From NCBI GenBank assembly GCA_040902535.1, contig JBBDXD010000022.1, forward strand, positions 1-64,000: a DNA stretch of 64,000 nt, written 5' to 3'. Source of the DNA: Dehalococcoidia bacterium (GTDB lineage Bacteria; Chloroflexota; Dehalococcoidia; DSTF01; JACRBR01). The notes below the pieces were generated by a model. That model did not search any database, had not been told where the DNA came from, and worked only from the letters and a program-made list of their open reading frames with translations. The position numbers and the translations under genes were made by a program. Positions 60,330 through 64,000 of the stretch are shown piece by piece. Position 1 is the stretch's first letter. Each line of letters opens with the position of its first letter.

Positions 60330-61121
60330 ATGCAGATCGCCCGGCGCATCTCAACGACTACAACGCCGCCGCGTTTCAACTTCGCGACGTGGTCGATGCC
60401 TATCACCTGCGGACGCCCTACCCCGAGTCACTGCCGCCATTCCTGTTGTCGCTCGCGGTTCCCGCGGGCGGGCGCGTGCTCGAGCTTGGTTGCGGCACCG
60501 GCGAGATCGCCCGCATGCTCGCGCCCGACAGCGAGCGCGTCGATGCGGTGGATGTCTCGGCGCCGATGCTGGAGCGCGCTAGTGGGATGCCGGGAGGCGA
60601 CCATGCCGCGATTCGCTGGCTTCAAGGCCGCGCGGAGGACGTGGAGCTTGACCCGCCCTACGCGCTGGCGGTCGCCGGAGACTCGTTGCACTGGATGGAC
60701 TGGGAGACCGTGCTGCCGCGGATCGCTGCGGCGCTCGCTCCCGATGCCGTGCTGGCGATAGTCAGCGCGGTCCCCGTGTCGCAGCTCTGGTCGCCGGCGC
60801 TCCGTGACCTGTTCGCGCGCTACTCGGTGATCCACAACTTCGTCGAGTCCGACCTTATCGATGAGCTTCGCGGGCGAGGCTTGTTCGAACCGATCGGCGA
60901 GACCGCTGGAGCATGAGCCGTTCGAGCGGAGCGTCGATGAGTACATCGCATCTCTGCACGCGACTGCGGGATTGCCGCGCGAACGCATGGGCGAGGACGC
61001 CGCGCGCGCCTTCGACGAAGATGTGCGTGCGCTCGTTGGGCCGTATGCCTCGGGCGGCGTGCTTGCTCTCGGAGCGTCGGCGTCGGTGCGATGGGGCAAG
61101 CCTGCGACATCGGCGACCTAG
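60326..61121 (+). pseudogene. SAM-dependent methyltransferase with one frameshift
   Basis: From ATG 60326 the frame encodes a class I methyltransferase: motif I RVLELGCGTGEIARML, then VDAVDVSAPMLERA and VELDPPYALAVAGDSLHWMD. It stops at 60914, but another frame carries on as RPLEHEPFERSVDEYIASLH, then ERMGEDAARAFDEDVRALVG to a stop at 61121. A one-base change near 60890-60905 would restore a protein of about 264 residues. The ATGA overlap with the DinB-like gene suggests a once-functional pair. Sequencing error is as likely as decay. Confidence 0.8.
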
Positions 61122-61486
61122 CTCTCGAACGCCTCGAATGTCCCGTCAGCCGCGCGCCTCATGGCGACCACGCGCACGATCGCATCCCGGTTCAGCGGCC
61201 CGTAGATGTGCGGATAGAGGCGTGCGGGATCTTCGTAGCGGATGTCTGCTTGGACCTTCGACTTGTCGATGACCAGCGCCACAAACGCGCGCGGGTCGTC
61301 GCGGTAGTAGCGGTTGGCTGTCTGGATGAGATTGGCCGCGCCGTCGGTGCAGTGGATGAAGCCATCGGCGGCGAAGGCTTCCGGCGCGAAGTCGGTGTCT
61401 TCCGGCTGCGCCCGAAAGTACTCAGCCGGCACGAGGTGATGTGTGAGATCGTCGGGGCTATGATCGGAGTCTCTAGCTTCCAGCAT
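61118..61486 (-). CDS. DUF952 family protein
   Basis: 122 residues. The family core is clear: HLVPAEYFRAQPEDTDFAPE, AADGFIHCTDGAANLIQTAN, RAFVALVIDKSKVQADIRYE and YPHIYGPLNRDAIVRV. DUF952 proteins are small glutathione-transferase-independent, ADP-ribosyl-transferase-fold-related proteins of unknown function. It is convergent with the methyltransferase, overlapping it by 4 bases at the 3' ends. Start may be later (residue 10-14), since the first residues are atypical. Confidence 0.85.
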   Translation of the reverse strand: MLEARDSDHSPDDLTHHLVPAEYFRAQPEDTDFAPEAFAADGFIHCTDGAANLIQTANRYYRDDPRAFVALVIDKSKVQADIRYEDPARLYPHIYGPLNRDAIVRVVAMRRAADGTFEAFES

Positions 61487-61535
61487 CCAGCATCCAGCCT
61501 CCAGTGTCCGACAGGCAACAGCGGAGTGCCAGACC

Positions 61536-62528
<993 letters not shown>

Positions 62529-62723
62529 GCAGCCTCCTTCGCGAGGAAGTCTAACGAAGTGGCTGCCGGTCGGTGGCCACCGACGGAGATTATGGCGGCC
62601 CAGACAGGGTCGTCTCCAGCAGGCTGCTTGTCCCGCGGCGCGTCGCTTTGCTTCGGCGCCGACCCGGCGGCGGTTTTCAAACTCCGCGCCAGGCGCGTGC
62701 CGTGCGGAAATTGTTCTTGAATT

Positions 62724-63449
62724 TTAGCCTCCGGCGCTGATCTGGACGCGGGCGAGGTGTACGGGCTGACCCCGCCGGCGCGATTGCAGCGCTTCGATCT
62801 CGTGCAGGGCCTGGTAGAGCAGCCGGTTGAGGTGCGCTTCGTACTTCGAGAGATTGATCAGCACCTGCTCGGGCGGGATCCTTCGCTCGCGGCGCATGCG
62901 GTCCTGCTCCTCGAGGACGAATGCGCGGTCCCGGCCGCACTGGTCGATCTGCTGCGCGAGGTGGGTTGCGACTTCCCGCATGACGGCTCCGGTCTTGCGG
63001 GCGCGCGACCGTGCGACCGAATGCACGACGGCCTGCATGAGGCCCGGCGTCCAGGCTGCTTCGCCATCCGCGTTCATCACTTCTTCATTGGCGCCGACGG
63101 CATCGAGGGCCGCGGCGAACGCGTCGCCCGCGGCGGAGCCGATAGCCCGCAGGGGATCGCCTCGAGTGCCGAGCGCCGCGAGCGCTTCTTGCGCCCCGGC
63201 GAGCAACTCTTCGGCCCGCTCGACGGCAGGGTGCGTCCATCCGTGGCGCTTCTGGAAATCGAGCGGCACGCGTTCGCGGGCGGCCGCTGCCAGGTCGGTC
63301 TCATACGGCGCGATGCGCCGAAGGCGGTGTCCTGCCTTCCTGGCGTCGTCGCCAGACCGGACAGGATCAGGGGCCTGCAGGGCGCGCTGTATCGCATCGA
63401 CGACGCCGCCGGTCCGTCTGAGGTGGATGATGATTGACGTCGGCAACAC
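62724..63449 (-). CDS. Hypothetical protein with a KYEAHLNRLLYQALHEIE C-terminal motif
   Basis: Up to 241 residues, mostly helical and charged. The C-terminal block PPEQVLINLSKYEAHLNRL then YQALHEIEALQSRRRGQPV resembles the C-terminus of a common family of proteins in Chloroflexota and Planctomycetes of unknown function. The N-terminal start at 63449 would overlap the divergent cas1 start by 23 bases, so the true start is probably further in and the protein shorter. No enzyme motif. It may be unrelated to the CRISPR locus and mark its left border. Confidence 0.5.
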   Translation of the reverse strand: MLPTSIIIHLRRTGGVVDAIQRALQAPDPVRSGDDARKAGHRLRRIAPYETDLAAAARERVPLDFQKRHGWTHPAVERAEELLAGAQEALAALGTRGDPLRAIGSAAGDAFAAALDAVGANEEVMNADGEAAWTPGLMQAVVHSVARSRARKTGAVMREVATHLAQQIDQCGRDRAFVLEEQDRMRRERRIPPEQVLINLSKYEAHLNRLLYQALHEIEALQSRRRGQPVHLARVQISAGG

Positions 63450-64000
63450 GCTGTACGTGACGACGCCCAGCGCCGCGCTGTGGCTCGATCACGATACCGT
63501 GCGGGTCGAGACCGACGGCGTAACGTCGCTGCGCGTGCCGCTCTTGCGGCTTTCGGGCATCGTGTGCTTCGGCGCGATGGGATCAGCCCGCCGCTCATGG
63601 CGCGGTGCGCGGAGGACGGATGCAGCCTGGTGCTGCTCGACCGGACGGGTGGTTTTCGCGCCCGCATCGAAGGGCGGACGAAGGGCAATGTGCTCCTACG
63701 CCGCGCCCAACACCTTGCATTGTCGGACCCAGAGCGGCCGTTGCAACTGGCGCGGCAGTTCGCTGCGGGCAAGCTGCAAAATTCGCGCCATGTGCTGCTG
63801 CGGGCGTCGCGCGACGCGCAGGATGAAGGCGACCGGGCTGTGCTCGTGCGGGCGGCTGAGTCCCTGACTGAGAGCGTCGTGGAGCTGCGCGCGCCGGCCG
63901 ACCTCAACGTCGTGCGCGGGATCGAGGGCGATGCCGCGCGCACGTACTTTCGGGCGTTCAGCGCGATGGTGCGGGAGGAGCGGGCCGCGTTCTCGCCAGG
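63427..64000 (+). pseudogene. cas1: cas1, type I-C-like, partial at the window edge and frameshifted
   Basis: From ATG 63427 the frame reads GNTLYVTTPSAALWLDHDTV, then VPLLRLSGIVCFGAMG, the Cas1 N-terminal beta domain in the form typical of type I-C. After a one-base loss near 63582-63586 the next frame carries on without a stop to the window end: SPPLMARCAEDGCSLVLLDR, GFRARIEGRTKGNVLLRRAQ, LQLARQFAAGKLQNSRHVLL and DLNVVRGIEGDAARTYFRAF. The last contains the EG.AA..YF signature with the active-site Glu. The protein then runs past 64000. Cas1 with Cas2 inserts new CRISPR spacers. cas4, normally just before cas1, is not found upstream. Confidence 0.85.

Noticed and set aside
62757-63437. cas4 upstream of cas1 on the + strand
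   Set aside because: The frame has no cysteine cluster or RecB-type nuclease motif and mirrors the minus-strand gene.

Overview
This is a high-GC bacterial chromosome segment, about 64 kb, with dense gene packing and many 4-base ATGA gene overlaps. The core genes point to Chloroflexota, probably near Dehalococcoidia. Reasons: a 47-residue DUF5679-type zinc ribbon, a short IF2, a nusA-ylxR-infB-rbfA-truB operon without rimP, isolated TadE/TadG-like proteins, and dispersed GAGCGAAGCGAAGGATC-type repeats. The taxonomic call is inference; no rRNA lies in the window.

Positions 1-16281 form a mobile, defence-rich island that ends at a tRNA-Arg(CCT) gene. A large serine recombinase gene abuts the tRNA and reads antisense into its 3' half. 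The island holds a 656-residue PIN-type protein and a complete type I restriction-modification operon (hsdR-hsdS-hsdM) with a coupled small membrane protein. Divergent from hsdR is a two-gene unit: a PD-(D/E)XK nuclease fused to a RAMA domain, then an unknown partner. A tyrosine recombinase and a pair of tandem paralogues of unknown family with two small ORFs follow. The nuclease-RAMA pair and the tandem paralogues are the best candidates for undescribed systems.

Positions 16.3-41.2 kb are mostly core genome: a PQQ-type sugar dehydrogenase, TadE/TadG-like proteins behind a structured leader, an ECF sigma factor with a membrane-anchored partner, a C-terminally truncated MFS protein, a CoA transferase, mgtE, a lipoprotein hydrolase, argG, DUF1015, a HIT protein and rph. 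Then come a subtilase fused to a staphylococcal-nuclease-like domain, lepA, comEC, and a 582-base gene-free gap with a parS-like site. A DrrAB-like ABC exporter ends the stretch.

Positions 41.3-48.3 kb carry the translation/transcription operon nusA-ylxR-infB-rbfA-(GNAT)-(CDF)-truB. It sits behind a good promoter and a leader terminator hairpin, and is followed by the zinc-ribbon gene with its own promoter and terminator. The CDF protein lacks both metal-binding aspartates of the family.

Positions 48.5-62.5 kb hold an L,D-transpeptidase, a cupin, a DUF6807 protein, an AbrB/PIN toxin-antitoxin pair with a palindromic operator, an oxidoreductase/aldolase pair, lipid-type enzymes (SDR, thiolase-like protein, acyl-CoA synthetase), tRNA-Glu(TTC), a PAS protein, DUF952 and a MoxR ATPase. 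Two neighbouring genes here (DinB-like and methyltransferase) carry frameshifts. At the right edge a cas1 gene resembling type I-C Cas1, also frameshifted, begins at 63427 and runs out of the window, so a CRISPR-Cas locus probably continues to the right.
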